A stretch of 64,000 nt of DNA from Flavobacterium flavigenum (GCF_027111255.2 NZ_CP114285.2:1426001-1490000), one strand, 5' to 3'. Counted from the first letter of the stretch, positions 25,957-35,495 are shown. Notes: a model not told the origin generated them from the sequence alone. Numbers and translations: made by a program.

Positions 25957-28900
25957 ATGTACAAACGTTTCTTTATAGCAATTATATTATTACAAATTTT
26001 TACAATTAGCAATTTACAGGCACAAACTTTAAACAAAGAATTTTCTGCTGAAACATTAGACAAGCGACTTACAAAAATGGCACAAGAAAGCAAAATCAAT
26101 ATCTTATTTGATTTGAATTTGGTAAAAGGAATAAATGTCCCAGCCTACAAAGCCAAAAATCAAACATGGGAACAAATTTTACAGTCCTCTTTATCCTCAA
26201 CAAACTTCACATTTAAAAGAAGTGGTAGTTCCTATATTATTGTGAAAAAGGCAGTTCCTGTAAAAAAGCAGCAGCCGGGAAGCATTAAAGGAACTGTTAC
26301 AGACAGTCAAGGCGTACCGCTTCCCGGCGCAACCCTACAAATAACAGGAACAACAAACCTAACAACTATATCTGGTAATGATGGTACTTATTCATTTTCA
26401 TTGCAATCCGGTAAATATATTCTGGAGGCAAGGTATATTTCGTTTCAAACACAACGAATTACCGACCTGGTCGTAACCGAAAATAACACAACCTCTTTAA
26501 ACATTGCTTTAAAAGACAACGCTGACCAATCTTTAAGTGAAGTAGTAGTAACCAGTACTTACAAAAAGACAGCTGCCTCTACAGATGGATTATTTAGACA
26601 ACAACAAAAAGCGGCTCAAATGAGCGATGGTATTTCTGCTGAGCAAATAGCCAAAACTCCTGATAGCGATATAGCAGCTTCACTAAAACGTATTACCGGA
26701 GTAACAACAATAGCTGACAAATTTGTGGTAGTGCGCTCCTTGGGGGAGAGATGGAATACTGCCGTGATGGATGGAATAGTATTGCCGAGTACGGATTACA
26801 ACAACCAATTCTCTTTCGATATAATTCCAACTGCAATGGTAGAAAGTATTGTGGTAAGCAAAACAGCTACACCTGATATGAATGCCAGTTTTGCTGGTGG
26901 TTATATAGAAATAAAAACAAAAGATATTCCGAATAAAGATTTTTTCTCTTTCAGTTGGGGATCTTCCTACAATACCCTATCTGCCTTTAAGCCATTCCTT
27001 TCCCGACAAAACGGAAAATACGATTATTTTGGATATGATGATGGCACAAGGAATTTTCCAAAAGGGCTTGAAAGATCAGATTTTAATGATGAGAATTTCT
27101 TTGAGCAATCCAAACGGTTTACCAACGATAATTTTACCACATACAAAACTAAAGCTGACCCTGGCTCAAGTTTTCAACTGGCATTTGGTAAAAAATTCGA
27201 ATTAAAAAATGATAACAAATGGGGTTTTGCCGGAGCAATAAGTTCTAAATACGAACAAACCATCTTAGATATAGACCATACTGCGCGTTCGAACTGGATG
27301 TATAATGCGTTTAGAGTCGATGATACTGCTCCAACAGATTTTTTTGATTACAAAAACAAGGGAGTAAGTTATACAACTAGTTCAACAGTAGCAGGAATGC
27401 TGAATTTTGGGCTACAGTTGGGAAGAAACAGGTTTTCTTTCCGTAATTCCTATACCCATACAGCAGATATTAGCCTTACACAGATAACGGGTTGGAATGA
27501 ACAAGGAGATACCGCTTCAGATGATTCATACAATTATTTTTATACTGGAGTATTGCCGGAAGGGAAGGGTGTCGAATCGATTGCTTTACCCAGAACAGTT
27601 CAATACAATTACCCTGTGTATCAGCAATTGTTACAGAATAAACTGGAAGGAAATCACAAACTGGGAAATACGATAGATTTGAACTGGTTTGGTGCACGCA
27701 CGGCAGTTGAATATGATTTAAAAGACTTTACAACCAATTTAAAGTATTACGGATTCTCAGGAAATGAAATGTATTCTTATTACCTTATCTATAATTCGAG
27801 TCCGGGGATTATCAGACAAAATATCGACAACGATTCAGAGGATTATAATTTTGGGGCAAATATTGCCTTGCAACTCAATAAAGAGTATTTTAAAAATACC
27901 ATTAAGGCAGGATATTTTGGTGCGTTGAGAGAGAATACGAACCAGCAGAGTTCTGCAAGCCTGAAAGTAGATGAAAATCGTCCTAATCTTCCTGCTAACG
28001 AAAGAACTACTTTAATCCTTAGTTCGTTAACCGAGCTATTAGATGGCACCCATTATGAGCCAGGACAAGTAGGATGGGCTGTACCGCGTTATTATGGTGG
28101 AAAATACCACGGCAAAGTTAGCCAGCACGCTCCTTTCCTGATGTTTGATCAGCGTATAAACACCCAATGGAGGCTTGTATGGGGGGCAAGGGCAGAATAC
28201 TATAAATACGAACTGCTGCAAACACAACGGGAGAATATAGTAGAAGATGACTTTGATGAGAAGCAGTTAGACGACAAACTGTGGGAGTTTTTGCCTTCGG
28301 CAAATTTTACCTATAGCCCCACTACCAAAATGAATTTTAGATTAGCATATAACAAAGCTGTGATTCGACCGTCGTTTCAGGAACGCACCGCTATTCCGTT
28401 TTATGATCCTCTTGCTTCAGCAAAAATAATTAATGCCGGTGTACTATCTACTATCGTGAATAATTATGATTTTAAGTGGGAATGGTTTCCGGGACTAGGC
28501 GAGATACTCTCTTTTGGAGTTTACCATAAGAAATTTATAAATCCTATTGAACGTATCGGGCATAGATCTCCTGAAGGAAGCCTGGACTTATATGTGGGAA
28601 ATTCTAAACAGGCGGTTTTAACTGGTTTTGAAGCTGAAATACGAAAAAGTTTTGGTTTTATAGGACAAAACCCTTTTTTGGATAAGTTTTTTGTGAGTGC
28701 CAACTTTACCTTTAACGATACCAAAGTTACAGGATACATAGACAAATTAGGGAATTACGGGCAGGCAGATGCCCCAACCTATAAGGCCAATAGACCCATG
28801 TATGGGCAAACGCCTTGGGCATACAATCTGGGATTTGCTTATGATGGGGAACGCCTTGGGCTCAATATTGTCCAGAATGCAAAAGGGGACCAATACATTA

Positions 28901-29229
28901 CGGTGGGTTATGATTATCAAGATGAAGAAATTCAGCGGCCATACAGTACTACCGATGTACAATTGAGTTATCGTTTCCTGAAAGACAAAAACTTTCAGGT
29001 AAAATTTAATATAAAAAACCTGTTTAATACACCAATAGAGACCTATAACAATTACCTGAGCTATAAAACCGACAATCCTAATTGGGGTCAGGAAGACAAT
29101 ACGGCTATAAGAGATCGATACATACTATCACCGGGAACATCAAAAAAATACGATAAAGATACAGACGAGCTAATGTTCAGGGCTCATAGAGGAACAACTT
29201 TCAGTTTGAATATGAATTATAGTTTTTAG
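25957..29229 (+). CDS. STN-type TonB-dependent transducer/receptor
   Basis: The 1090-residue outer-membrane receptor has a signal peptide (about 1-22, ISNLQA), an STN signalling domain (about 25-90, FSAETLDKRLTKMAQESKIN), a CarboxypepD_reg domain (about 103-190, GTVTDSQGVPLPGATLQITG), a plug (about 215-325, MNASFAGGYIEIKT) and a 22-strand barrel to the C-terminus FSLNMNYSF. The STN domain marks it as a transducer that signals substrate binding to FecR. No SusD partner follows, so the substrate is more likely a metal chelate or other small ligand than a large glycan. Confidence 0.95.
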   Translation: MYKRFFIAIILLQIFTISNLQAQTLNKEFSAETLDKRLTKMAQESKINILFDLNLVKGINVPAYKAKNQTWEQILQSSLSSTNFTFKRSGSSYIIVKKAVPVKKQQPGSIKGTVTDSQGVPLPGATLQITGTTNLTTISGNDGTYSFSLQSGKYILEARYISFQTQRITDLVVTENNTTSLNIALKDNADQSLSEVVVTSTYKKTAASTDGLFRQQQKAAQMSDGISAEQIAKTPDSDIAASLKRITGVTTIADKFVVVRSLGERWNTAVMDGIVLPSTDYNNQFSFDIIPTAMVESIVVSKTATPDMNASFAGGYIEIKTKDIPNKDFFSFSWGSSYNTLSAFKPFLSRQNGKYDYFGYDDGTRNFPKGLERSDFNDENFFEQSKRFTNDNFTTYKTKADPGSSFQLAFGKKFELKNDNKWGFAGAISSKYEQTILDIDHTARSNWMYNAFRVDDTAPTDFFDYKNKGVSYTTSSTVAGMLNFGLQLGRNRFSFRNSYTHTADISLTQITGWNEQGDTASDDSYNYFYTGVLPEGKGVESIALPRTVQYNYPVYQQLLQNKLEGNHKLGNTIDLNWFGARTAVEYDLKDFTTNLKYYGFSGNEMYSYYLIYNSSPGIIRQNIDNDSEDYNFGANIALQLNKEYFKNTIKAGYFGALRENTNQQSSASLKVDENRPNLPANERTTLILSSLTELLDGTHYEPGQVGWAVPRYYGGKYHGKVSQHAPFLMFDQRINTQWRLVWGARAEYYKYELLQTQRENIVEDDFDEKQLDDKLWEFLPSANFTYSPTTKMNFRLAYNKAVIRPSFQERTAIPFYDPLASAKIINAGVLSTIVNNYDFKWEWFPGLGEILSFGVYHKKFINPIERIGHRSPEGSLDLYVGNSKQAVLTGFEAEIRKSFGFIGQNPFLDKFFVSANFTFNDTKVTGYIDKLGNYGQADAPTYKANRPMYGQTPWAYNLGFAYDGERLGLNIVQNAKGDQYITVGYDYQDEEIQRPYSTTDVQLSYRFLKDKNFQVKFNIKNLFNTPIETYNNYLSYKTDNPNWGQEDNTAIRDRYILSPGTSKKYDKDTDELMFRAHRGTTFSLNMNYSF

Positions 29230-29643
29230 AAGGATCCTATTTAACCTATTGTACTGAAACTGCTTCAGATACATACAAATACGACATTTATTTTGGGTAA
29301 ATATCAGTAAGAAAATTGAATAACAATGAAAATTCATAATTAACATAATGCGCCATTGTACAGGTTTTTCCGCATCCTGATGGGCTGTAATCCAAAAGTT
29401 TATCGATGAGTGCACCATCGGTAGTCCCAGAGATACAGTAGAAAAAACGGAACCTTTACCAGAATCGCTCAGACTGGTAACGGAAATAGGAAGAGACGCT
29501 TTGCAGAGCCCTGCCTCTGGCAATGCAAAGTGAGAAGCATAACCAAGTCGCGGGGGATACAGAGGCGAGTATCCTTTAAACAGTAACACGATCCGGATTA
29601 AAAAACAAAACAACCGGATTAATAATTCTAAACAATTAATATT
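29230..29643 (+). other. Gap containing a GC-rich, hairpin-dense element (29401-29575)
   Basis: There is no convincing plus-strand gene. The segment 29461-29580 is 50% G+C by count (60 of 120) in a genome of about one-third G+C. Four consecutive stem-loops can be drawn: CGATG/CATCG (29404-29420), TTACCAG/CTGGTAA (29456-29480), CGCTTTGCA/TGCAAAGTG with an inner CAGAG/CTCTG (29497-29532), and GGATAC/GTATCC (29555-29574). CCGGATTAA then occurs twice (29593, 29613) before the lipoprotein ATG. A candidate cis-regulatory or mobile structured RNA; the family is not identified. Confidence 0.5.
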
Positions 29644-30984
29644 ATGAAAAATTTATTTTTTGTGGCTCTGATAGCACTATCGCTTACAGCCTGTAGTGAT
29701 AATGAAGCTGGATCAGCTGCTGATTCGTTTGGTATGCAATCAGCTTCTGCTGAGTATTCGGCTGCGTGTTCTAAACCCGTACAAACAGTTTCCGGAAATA
29801 TTACTACTTCTACAACCTGGACTGCAGACAAAATCTGGGAAATTGATGGAATTGTAAACGTATTAAACGGTGTAACTCTTACTATTGAGGCAGGAACCTA
29901 CATAAAAGGAGGTGTACCTAACGGCACTGCTCCTACTGGTATATTGGTGATACAAAAAGGAGGTAAACTAAATGCCAACGGAACTGCTACAGCTCCTGTA
30001 GTATTTACCAGCTACAATCTTTTGGATTGTGATGATGAAACTACAGCTAGTCCCGGAGATTTTGGAGGGGTTATACTTTTAGGGAAAGCACAGGTAAATA
30101 CAGGGACAGACTCCAATGTAATCGAAGGGCTTACAGATCAATCTAATCCTTCTCAATATTACTATGGTTCTACTACTACAACCAATAATACTGATAATTC
30201 AGGGTCATTAACTTATGTGCGCATCGAGTTTGCAGGAAGGGTATTGCCTACAGGCCCTGATGGAAATGGTAACGAAATCAACGGATTAACATTGGGAGGA
30301 GTTGGTTCTGGTACTACATTAGATCACATTCAGGTATCTTTCGGTAAAGACGATTCATTCGAATGGTTTGGTGGTACAGTAAATGCAACCAATTTAGTGT
30401 CATATGCATCAGATGATGACAATTTCGATTTTGACAATGGTTATGTTGGTACAATTAGCTGTGCCTTATCATTAGCAAATTACAGCTCAACTCACAGTTT
30501 GAGTGGTACAAGCCCAGATTCAAACGGGATTGAGTTAGACAACAATGCATCTGGATCAGGAGCTACACCTTTTACACATCCGGTAATTAGTAATCTAACT
30601 ATTATAGGGGCTAAAAGCAGTACAAATGGTGCTTTGTATGAAAATGCTATTCACGTACGAAGAAATGGCAGATTAACTCTAAATGATGCGGTAGTTACAG
30701 GTTATCCAGTAGGGGTCTTGAACGAAACAGTTAGTGGTGGTGCTGTGAATTCGGCACACCTTAACTTCACTAATGTGAATGCTCACGGTTTTACGTATGC
30801 TACAGCTTCAAGAATAGGCAGTACTACTGCAGCACTTACTATTTCCGGAGTAACAGCTACTTCTACTTCTAATCCTGCAGCTGTTTGGGGGATGACTCAG
30901 CCATTCTTTAATGAAGGATCATGGAATGTTTCTCCAAGAAACTGTGGAGATTTCCAAGGAACCTGGACAAATTATTCGTTTTAA
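29644..30984 (+). CDS. Beta-helix surface lipoprotein of the TonB-receptor locus
   Basis: The 446-residue protein has a lipoprotein signal (ALSLTACSDNEAGS) with acidic residues after the cysteine, suggesting surface exposure. The mature protein is rich in Thr, Ser, Asn and Gly, with repeating short strands such as WEIDGIVNVLNGVTLTIEAG, GVILLGKAQVNTGTD and NGLTLGGVGSGTT, typical of right-handed beta-helix proteins. No catalytic motif was recognised. Its place directly after an STN-type receptor, before a T9SS protein, suggests a ligand-capturing accessory lipoprotein, but this is inferred from position only. A hairpin terminator follows at 31007. Confidence 0.7.
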   Translation: MKNLFFVALIALSLTACSDNEAGSAADSFGMQSASAEYSAACSKPVQTVSGNITTSTTWTADKIWEIDGIVNVLNGVTLTIEAGTYIKGGVPNGTAPTGILVIQKGGKLNANGTATAPVVFTSYNLLDCDDETTASPGDFGGVILLGKAQVNTGTDSNVIEGLTDQSNPSQYYYGSTTTTNNTDNSGSLTYVRIEFAGRVLPTGPDGNGNEINGLTLGGVGSGTTLDHIQVSFGKDDSFEWFGGTVNATNLVSYASDDDNFDFDNGYVGTISCALSLANYSSTHSLSGTSPDSNGIELDNNASGSGATPFTHPVISNLTIIGAKSSTNGALYENAIHVRRNGRLTLNDAVVTGYPVGVLNETVSGGAVNSAHLNFTNVNAHGFTYATASRIGSTTAALTISGVTATSTSNPAAVWGMTQPFFNEGSWNVSPRNCGDFQGTWTNYSF

Positions 30985-31006
30985 CTTACCGTTTAAATTT
31001 TAACCT

Positions 31007-31046
31007 GAAAACGGGCGGCTGCAAAATATCGCCTGTTTTCTTTTAT
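31007..31046 (+). terminator. Terminator between beta-helix lipoprotein and T9SS gene
   Basis: The stem GAAAACGGGCG / CGCCTGTTTTC (one mismatch) is followed by TTTTATATTTT. It would separate expression of the receptor and beta-helix genes from the downstream genes, allowing partial read-through. Confidence 0.75.
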
Positions 31047-31057
31047 ATTTTACAATT

Positions 31058-32086
31058 ATGAAAAATTTATTACTCTTTACAGCTTTATTAGTATTTGGCG
31101 TTAGCAACGCACAATTTATAGTATGGGAAACCACCTTTGAAACCCCAGAAGAAAGAGCCGGATGGAGATTCTATGACGGAAACAATAACAATAACACCTG
31201 GAGTATAGGAAAACACGTCGTTCGTAAGGCAGCAACTCCAAATATGTATGAAGAAGTATCTCCTGATAACGTTTTAAGATACAGTCGTTATGTACCAAAT
31301 GTTGTGGGCAGTCCTGCAAATTTTAAGGCTGATATTTTTAATGATTTTGAAGATTGGGTTATCTCTCCTGAAATAGATTTAACAGCAGCGTCAGGAGAAA
31401 TTATCTTGGCAGCTATGATAGGGAGAGTAATTGCTTATAATACTACTTCCACATCTAACAATACTGACAGAAGTGTTTTTGTTTATGTAAGCACACCGGT
31501 AAAACCTGTTCCGGATGTAACCGATTTTAAAGCACTGCGTGCTGATATGATAGCAGCTTATGAGAGTAATCCTAACAGTAGCATTCTTCCTAAAAAACTT
31601 AGTATTACCAATGCTGATTATGTTTCGTCGGGCAACGCATTATTTGCACAAGCAACGTCAGACCTTTCTCAGTATGCTGGAAAGAAAATCTATATCGGAT
31701 TCTGGAATAATCTTACAAATGCAAACAGACCTATAGACCAACAGATATCATCTTCTTTTTTTCTTGATTCAAATTCATCCGCTACCTTTCAAATAGATGA
31801 GATGCAGATTTTTGCATCAGCGCTATTAGGTGTTGATGATATAAACACTCCTAAAGTTCTTACCCAACTAGTTCAAAACCCGGTAGTTTCTACTTTACTG
31901 TTACAATTAAACCCAGCTTTTGACCCAACATCTACTTTTGTTAAAGTATATAATATGTTAGGACAAGAAGTATTGGCTACATCCTATAAAGACCAAATAG
32001 AAGTATCAGCTTTGGTAACCGGAACTTATATTGTGCATATAACAAATGGTACGACGGTAGAAAAGTTGAAGTTCATCAAAAAATAA
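31058..32086 (+). CDS. Secreted protein with choice-of-anchor-J-like domain and type A T9SS sorting signal
   Basis: The 342-residue protein has a signal peptide (about 1-18, LVFGVSNAQ), a jelly-roll 'cleaved adhesin / choice-of-anchor J'-like domain (about 20-262, WETTFETPEERAGWRFYDG and DWVISPEIDLT) and a C-terminal Por_Secre_tail signal (about 270-342, LVQNPVVSTLLLQL, VKVYNMLGQEV, GTYIVHITNG, EKLKFIKK). It is exported by T9SS and anchored on or released from the surface. It lies in the receptor operon, just after a terminator, and is probably a surface binding component. Confidence 0.85.
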   Translation: MKNLLLFTALLVFGVSNAQFIVWETTFETPEERAGWRFYDGNNNNNTWSIGKHVVRKAATPNMYEEVSPDNVLRYSRYVPNVVGSPANFKADIFNDFEDWVISPEIDLTAASGEIILAAMIGRVIAYNTTSTSNNTDRSVFVYVSTPVKPVPDVTDFKALRADMIAAYESNPNSSILPKKLSITNADYVSSGNALFAQATSDLSQYAGKKIYIGFWNNLTNANRPIDQQISSSFFLDSNSSATFQIDEMQIFASALLGVDDINTPKVLTQLVQNPVVSTLLLQLNPAFDPTSTFVKVYNMLGQEVLATSYKDQIEVSALVTGTYIVHITNGTTVEKLKFIKK

Positions 32087-32199
32087 AACTCACTTGACAA
32101 TAGCGAATTGGCGAATTTTAAAAAAATTCCCGCTGCTATTGGTTTAGTTTGTGGAAACGAAAACATCCCGAAGAGAATAAAAACAAAAACAAAATACTT

Positions 32200-32943
32200 A
32201 TGAAAAAAGCAAGAGCTTTACTACTCGCCTTGTTAATAGTTGCAACATCCTGCGAAAGCGAACTTACCAATGAATCTGACGTGGCACAAAAACCTGCAAA
32301 GGTCAATATAAAAGGTTTTTCTACTCCCAATGCAGTAGAGATTAGATTAAATGGTAAGCCAGTAATCATAAATGATAATAGTTTCTATACTCAAAACATC
32401 CAAACAACTATCAACTTTGTATTGGATAAAGGCGAAAAAAATCCCTTAGCTGTTTACAATCATGAAACAGGCACTCAAATTGCCAACTATGAAATTACGT
32501 ATGATAATATTGCAGACTATGAGAATTTTTATTTTTTTAATCTACCCGATATTTTTCTCGAAGTCTATGCCGTAAAACCTTCTATAAATCTAGGTAAAGT
32601 GGGCTTTAAGTTTCTTTTTGCCAATTTAGGAGAATTTTCAGGTACTGAACTTGAAAGTGTAAAAGGAATTCTGAAAAGAGAAAATGGAGCTGTACTGGCC
32701 ACATTTGAAAACATTGGAAAAGATGATTTTTCTGAATTTAAGACTTACAATTTTTTCAGCAATACCGCACCCGTATTTTTAGAGCTTTACAAACCCGGTA
32801 CCACAGAGCCCTACGCCGGTACAAACCCCATAAAAGCAAAAGTCATTCAAACCTATGGTGTCAATATGATTGTGCTGCAGGAAAAACAAGAGAACGGTAC
32901 AGTAGTGATAAAAGGAGATATCGATATTGCAGATTACCTGTAA
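32200..32943 (+). CDS. Lipoprotein of unknown function in the TonB-receptor locus
   Basis: The predicted 247-residue lipoprotein has signal LLIVATSCESELTNESD. The body reads as beta-sandwich-like strands (VNIKGFSTPNAVEIRLNGKP, VYAVKPSINLGKVGFKFLFA, TAPVFLELYKPGTTEPYAG). I do not recognise the family; a DUF4397-like surface protein is one possibility. The ATG at 32200 gives the lipoprotein signal; the frame open from 32149 would begin in non-signal sequence at TTG. It is co-directional with the receptor, beta-helix, T9SS and S41 genes. Confidence 0.75.
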   Translation: MKKARALLLALLIVATSCESELTNESDVAQKPAKVNIKGFSTPNAVEIRLNGKPVIINDNSFYTQNIQTTINFVLDKGEKNPLAVYNHETGTQIANYEITYDNIADYENFYFFNLPDIFLEVYAVKPSINLGKVGFKFLFANLGEFSGTELESVKGILKRENGAVLATFENIGKDDFSEFKTYNFFSNTAPVFLELYKPGTTEPYAGTNPIKAKVIQTYGVNMIVLQEKQENGTVVIKGDIDIADYL

Positions 32944-33075
32944 TTAACTGATCTTCAAACAAAACCTATGGTTTAAAAAAACCTCATAAGTGTACCCCAT
33001 ATCCTAAAAAGATGCTCCAACTGGTGCAAAAAACCGATATTAATTTGAAAAGTTATTTTAAACCCAAAATAAAGG

Positions 33076-34428
33076 ATGAAGAAATCAATTTTAATGCTAC
33101 TGTCTGTAATTCTTTTGATTGCCTGCCAAACCGATGATGATATTCCTGTAACTTATGAAGAAGGTACAAATGAGTACATAAACGATTGGATTTACACACA
33201 AATGAAGCGCTATTATTATTGGAACGAAAGTATGCCTGCCAAGGGAAATTTATCTTTACCCCCGAAGGAATATTTCGGATCTTTAGTAAATAAGAATGAT
33301 TTTTTTTCGTATGCAATCCATACCTCATCATCTGAAACATTTCCACAAAGCCTAGCGAATTCATTTGGCTTTGACTTTTCGTTTGTTGAATTTGAAGGAC
33401 AGGTATATGGCATAGTGCTATATGTACTTTCAGATTCCCCGGCAGAGAGAAATGGGCTTAAGCGGGGACAGTTGATAACAGCCATAGGTAGCACAGCTTT
33501 AAGCCAGGGAAATTATAATAGGCTCTATCAAAATTTGGTAAATATGAAAGATGCTAAGTTGCAAATCGTTTCCTATTCTGAACAGTCAGGGTTTACAGCC
33601 ACTAAAGAGATTAATATTACTCAGGGATTTACTTTTTCGCAACCTGTCCTCAGCAAGGTCATCACTTACCAAAATCACAAAGTAGGCTTTGTTGAAATAC
33701 CGCATTTTTATGCCGGTCTCTCAAAGTCGTTACTAAATACGTTTCAGGAATTTAAGAATCAGTCTGTTAATGAAGTTGTTGTAGATTTGAGGTATAATGG
33801 CGGAGGCGATGTTTCCTCTGCTACAGCCCTTAGCATACTTTTGGCTCCCAACATACAATCTACTAATCAATTCATCCGGTTTAAGGGAAATTCCAACGGC
33901 GGTGAAGTGAACCAGACTTTTAAGGAGTCCCTGGAGATGAATGAATCCCAAGTCAGCTTTGAGGAACTTAGAGCTGTCCATCCGCAAATCCAGAGAGTTT
34001 ATGTTTTGTGCGGCAGCCATACTGCATCGGCTTCTGAAATAATAATTAACAATCTAAAGCCTTTTATGGAAGTGATAACCATTGGCGAAAAAACCGTGGG
34101 TAAGGATGTTGCCAGCTTCCCGATTGAGGATGACAGGATTATTGGTGCAAAGGCAAAATGGGTATTATACCCCGCAATTTATAAAATATTTAATGCTAAT
34201 GAAGAGGGTAACTATGCAGCTGGGATACAGCCAACTGTTGTTTTAAAAGAGCTTCAGGAACTAGAAATATTTCCTTTAGGAAATACAAATGAAATATTAC
34301 TGAAGCGAGCCTTGAGTTCTATCTCTGGAAATGTACGTATTATGAACACCAAGACAATACAAAACCTTCAAAAACAGCGTCCCAATGTAATATCTGAACC
34401 ACTGATAATTAAGAAAATGTGGCCTTGA
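33076..34428 (+). CDS. S41 family (C-terminal processing) peptidase lipoprotein
   Basis: The 450-residue protein has a lipoprotein signal (LLSVILLIACQTDDDIP). It carries an N-terminal helical S41 domain (about 25-75, INDWIYTQMKRYYYWNESMP), a PDZ domain (about 105-190, LSDSPAERNGLKRGQLITAI) and the S41 core (about 210-400). The core contains VVDLRYNGGGDVSS, the catalytic serine in GSHTASASEIIINN and the lysine in GEKTVGKDV. Such enzymes cut exposed C-termini. Three aspartates after the cysteine resemble a Bacteroidota surface-export signal, suggesting the outer face. It is the last gene of the receptor locus. It could process a substrate of that system; cutting FecR is possible only if it faces the periplasm. 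Confidence 0.9.
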   Translation: MKKSILMLLSVILLIACQTDDDIPVTYEEGTNEYINDWIYTQMKRYYYWNESMPAKGNLSLPPKEYFGSLVNKNDFFSYAIHTSSSETFPQSLANSFGFDFSFVEFEGQVYGIVLYVLSDSPAERNGLKRGQLITAIGSTALSQGNYNRLYQNLVNMKDAKLQIVSYSEQSGFTATKEINITQGFTFSQPVLSKVITYQNHKVGFVEIPHFYAGLSKSLLNTFQEFKNQSVNEVVVDLRYNGGGDVSSATALSILLAPNIQSTNQFIRFKGNSNGGEVNQTFKESLEMNESQVSFEELRAVHPQIQRVYVLCGSHTASASEIIINNLKPFMEVITIGEKTVGKDVASFPIEDDRIIGAKAKWVLYPAIYKIFNANEEGNYAAGIQPTVVLKELQELEIFPLGNTNEILLKRALSSISGNVRIMNTKTIQNLQKQRPNVISEPLIIKKMWP

Positions 34429-34481
34429 AGATAACGAGTTAAAAACGAATCATCTTGACTATTTAAAAAAACACAAGTAGA

Positions 34482-34763
34482 GTGCAGGGAATTGATGCAA
34501 AAGAGCATAGAAATATACTGGAAGCCTTTCGCAGGTTTGAGGAATTATCCTCAATAATTAAAGATAAGATCACTATTGAAGAAGAAACCAAAACCCGTGA
34601 AGGGATGGAAGAGCTAACAGATACCTACAGCCAGTTCAAACACCTGCTCTCCGAGCTTGAAACCTGTATAAAAAGTTACGAAAAGAAGAGAAAGTCGGTG
34701 CAGAGTGTTATGTACAAAAGTATCCGCAAGATGAATGCTGAAGTGCAAAAAAAATCTCGGTAA
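34482..34763 (+). CDS. Hypothetical coiled-coil protein, 93 aa
   Basis: Not recognised. The frame opens at GTG 34482 (no in-frame ATG upstream before a TAA) and encodes a highly charged, all-helical protein (EELSSIIKDKITIEEETKT, HLLSELETCIKSYEKKRK) with one cysteine. It follows the S41 peptidase by 53 bases on the same strand. The even use of Glu and Lys and lack of membrane segments suggest a small cytoplasmic coiled coil. It may also be the tail of a degraded gene, since a GTG start is weak support. Confidence 0.45.
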   Translation: MQGIDAKEHRNILEAFRRFEELSSIIKDKITIEEETKTREGMEELTDTYSQFKHLLSELETCIKSYEKKRKSVQSVMYKSIRKMNAEVQKKSR

Positions 34764-35051
34764 AGAAGTATTAGTTTTAAAGGATTTTTATATGGAATTA
34801 GACAATTTATATGCAATAGCTAAAGAATTTAGATATTCCTTTTGCATTGCATCAATACTTCAAAATAACTAAATTGATTAACTTTAGGAAAACAGTACAT
34901 AATAGCGAAACAGTAATTACAAATTAAAGATTGAAGCAGATCACTTATTTAATAAAAATAGATAAGTCAGCAATCGAATTTTATGCGCTTAACGGTCAAA
35001 GCAATATAAAAGTTCAGGCTATTTGAGAATAACCGGATTAACTTAACATAC
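34764..35051. other. Intergenic region, no gene seen
   Basis: Only short frames. A 31-codon plus stretch from about 34931 (LKQITYLIKIDKSAIEFYAL) ending in TGA is protein-like and may be a gene remnant. Nothing else is recognised before the tmRNA terminator. Confidence 0.35.
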
Positions 35052-35052
35052 A

Positions 35053-35085
35053 AAAAGCCTGTAAACAAAGAGTTTACAGGCTTTT
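35053..35085 (-). terminator. Terminator of the tmRNA gene
   Basis: A perfect 14-bp stem AAAAGCCTGTAAAC / GTTTACAGGCTTTT lies four bases beyond the tmRNA 3' CCA on the minus strand. Confidence 0.9.
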
Positions 35086-35088
35086 CTG

Positions 35089-35482
35089 TGGAGTCGCCGG
35101 GAATCGAACCCGGGTCCAAACAAGCAACTAAAGAGCTTTCTACACGCTTATTTCCTGATTAGATTTTCGATGTTAAGCAAGGCCAGAAACAGCCACTCAA
35201 CACTTATCTTCTTAATTTTCGAAATCCACCCGAAGCTCATGGAAATCTAGGTTTATTTTTACGGTTCCCCTAAACAGAACGCCACAAACCAAGGCTTTCA
35301 AGGAGAATCCAGCTTCCCTACCTTGTAGGGACGTGGCTAATCGTACTATAATTCAGATTATGCAGCTAAAGCGTAGTTATTTTCGCCGTGTAAAAGTGTG
35401 AGATCTTATATTTACGAGCAAGGTCTCAATGCTCGACGTGCTTACTTTTCAATTCGACTTGCTGTCAAAACCAGTCGACCCC
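35089..35482 (-). ncRNA. ssrA: Transfer-messenger RNA (tmRNA)
   Basis: The minus strand begins GGGGTCGACTGGTTTTGACA and ends GGTTCGATTCCCGGCGACTCCA, the tRNA-like pairing ends with encoded CCA that define tmRNA. About 394 nt. The tag ORF (35358-35387) reads GGC GAA AAT AAC TAC GCT TTA GCT GCA TAA, giving GENNYALAA, a Bacteroidota-type degradation tag. It rescues stalled ribosomes and marks truncated proteins for proteolysis. A -7 box lies just before the 5' end and a terminator just after the 3' end. Confidence 0.97.
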
Positions 35483-35495
35483 AAAAATGAGTTTG

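Noticed and set aside
29170..29613. 147-codon minus-strand ORF antisense to the TonB receptor end and the GC-rich element
   Set aside because: Its first part covers the hairpin-rich segment and its last part is antisense to the receptor's coding end; it has no family signature or plausible start context. I treat it as a by-product of the structured element.
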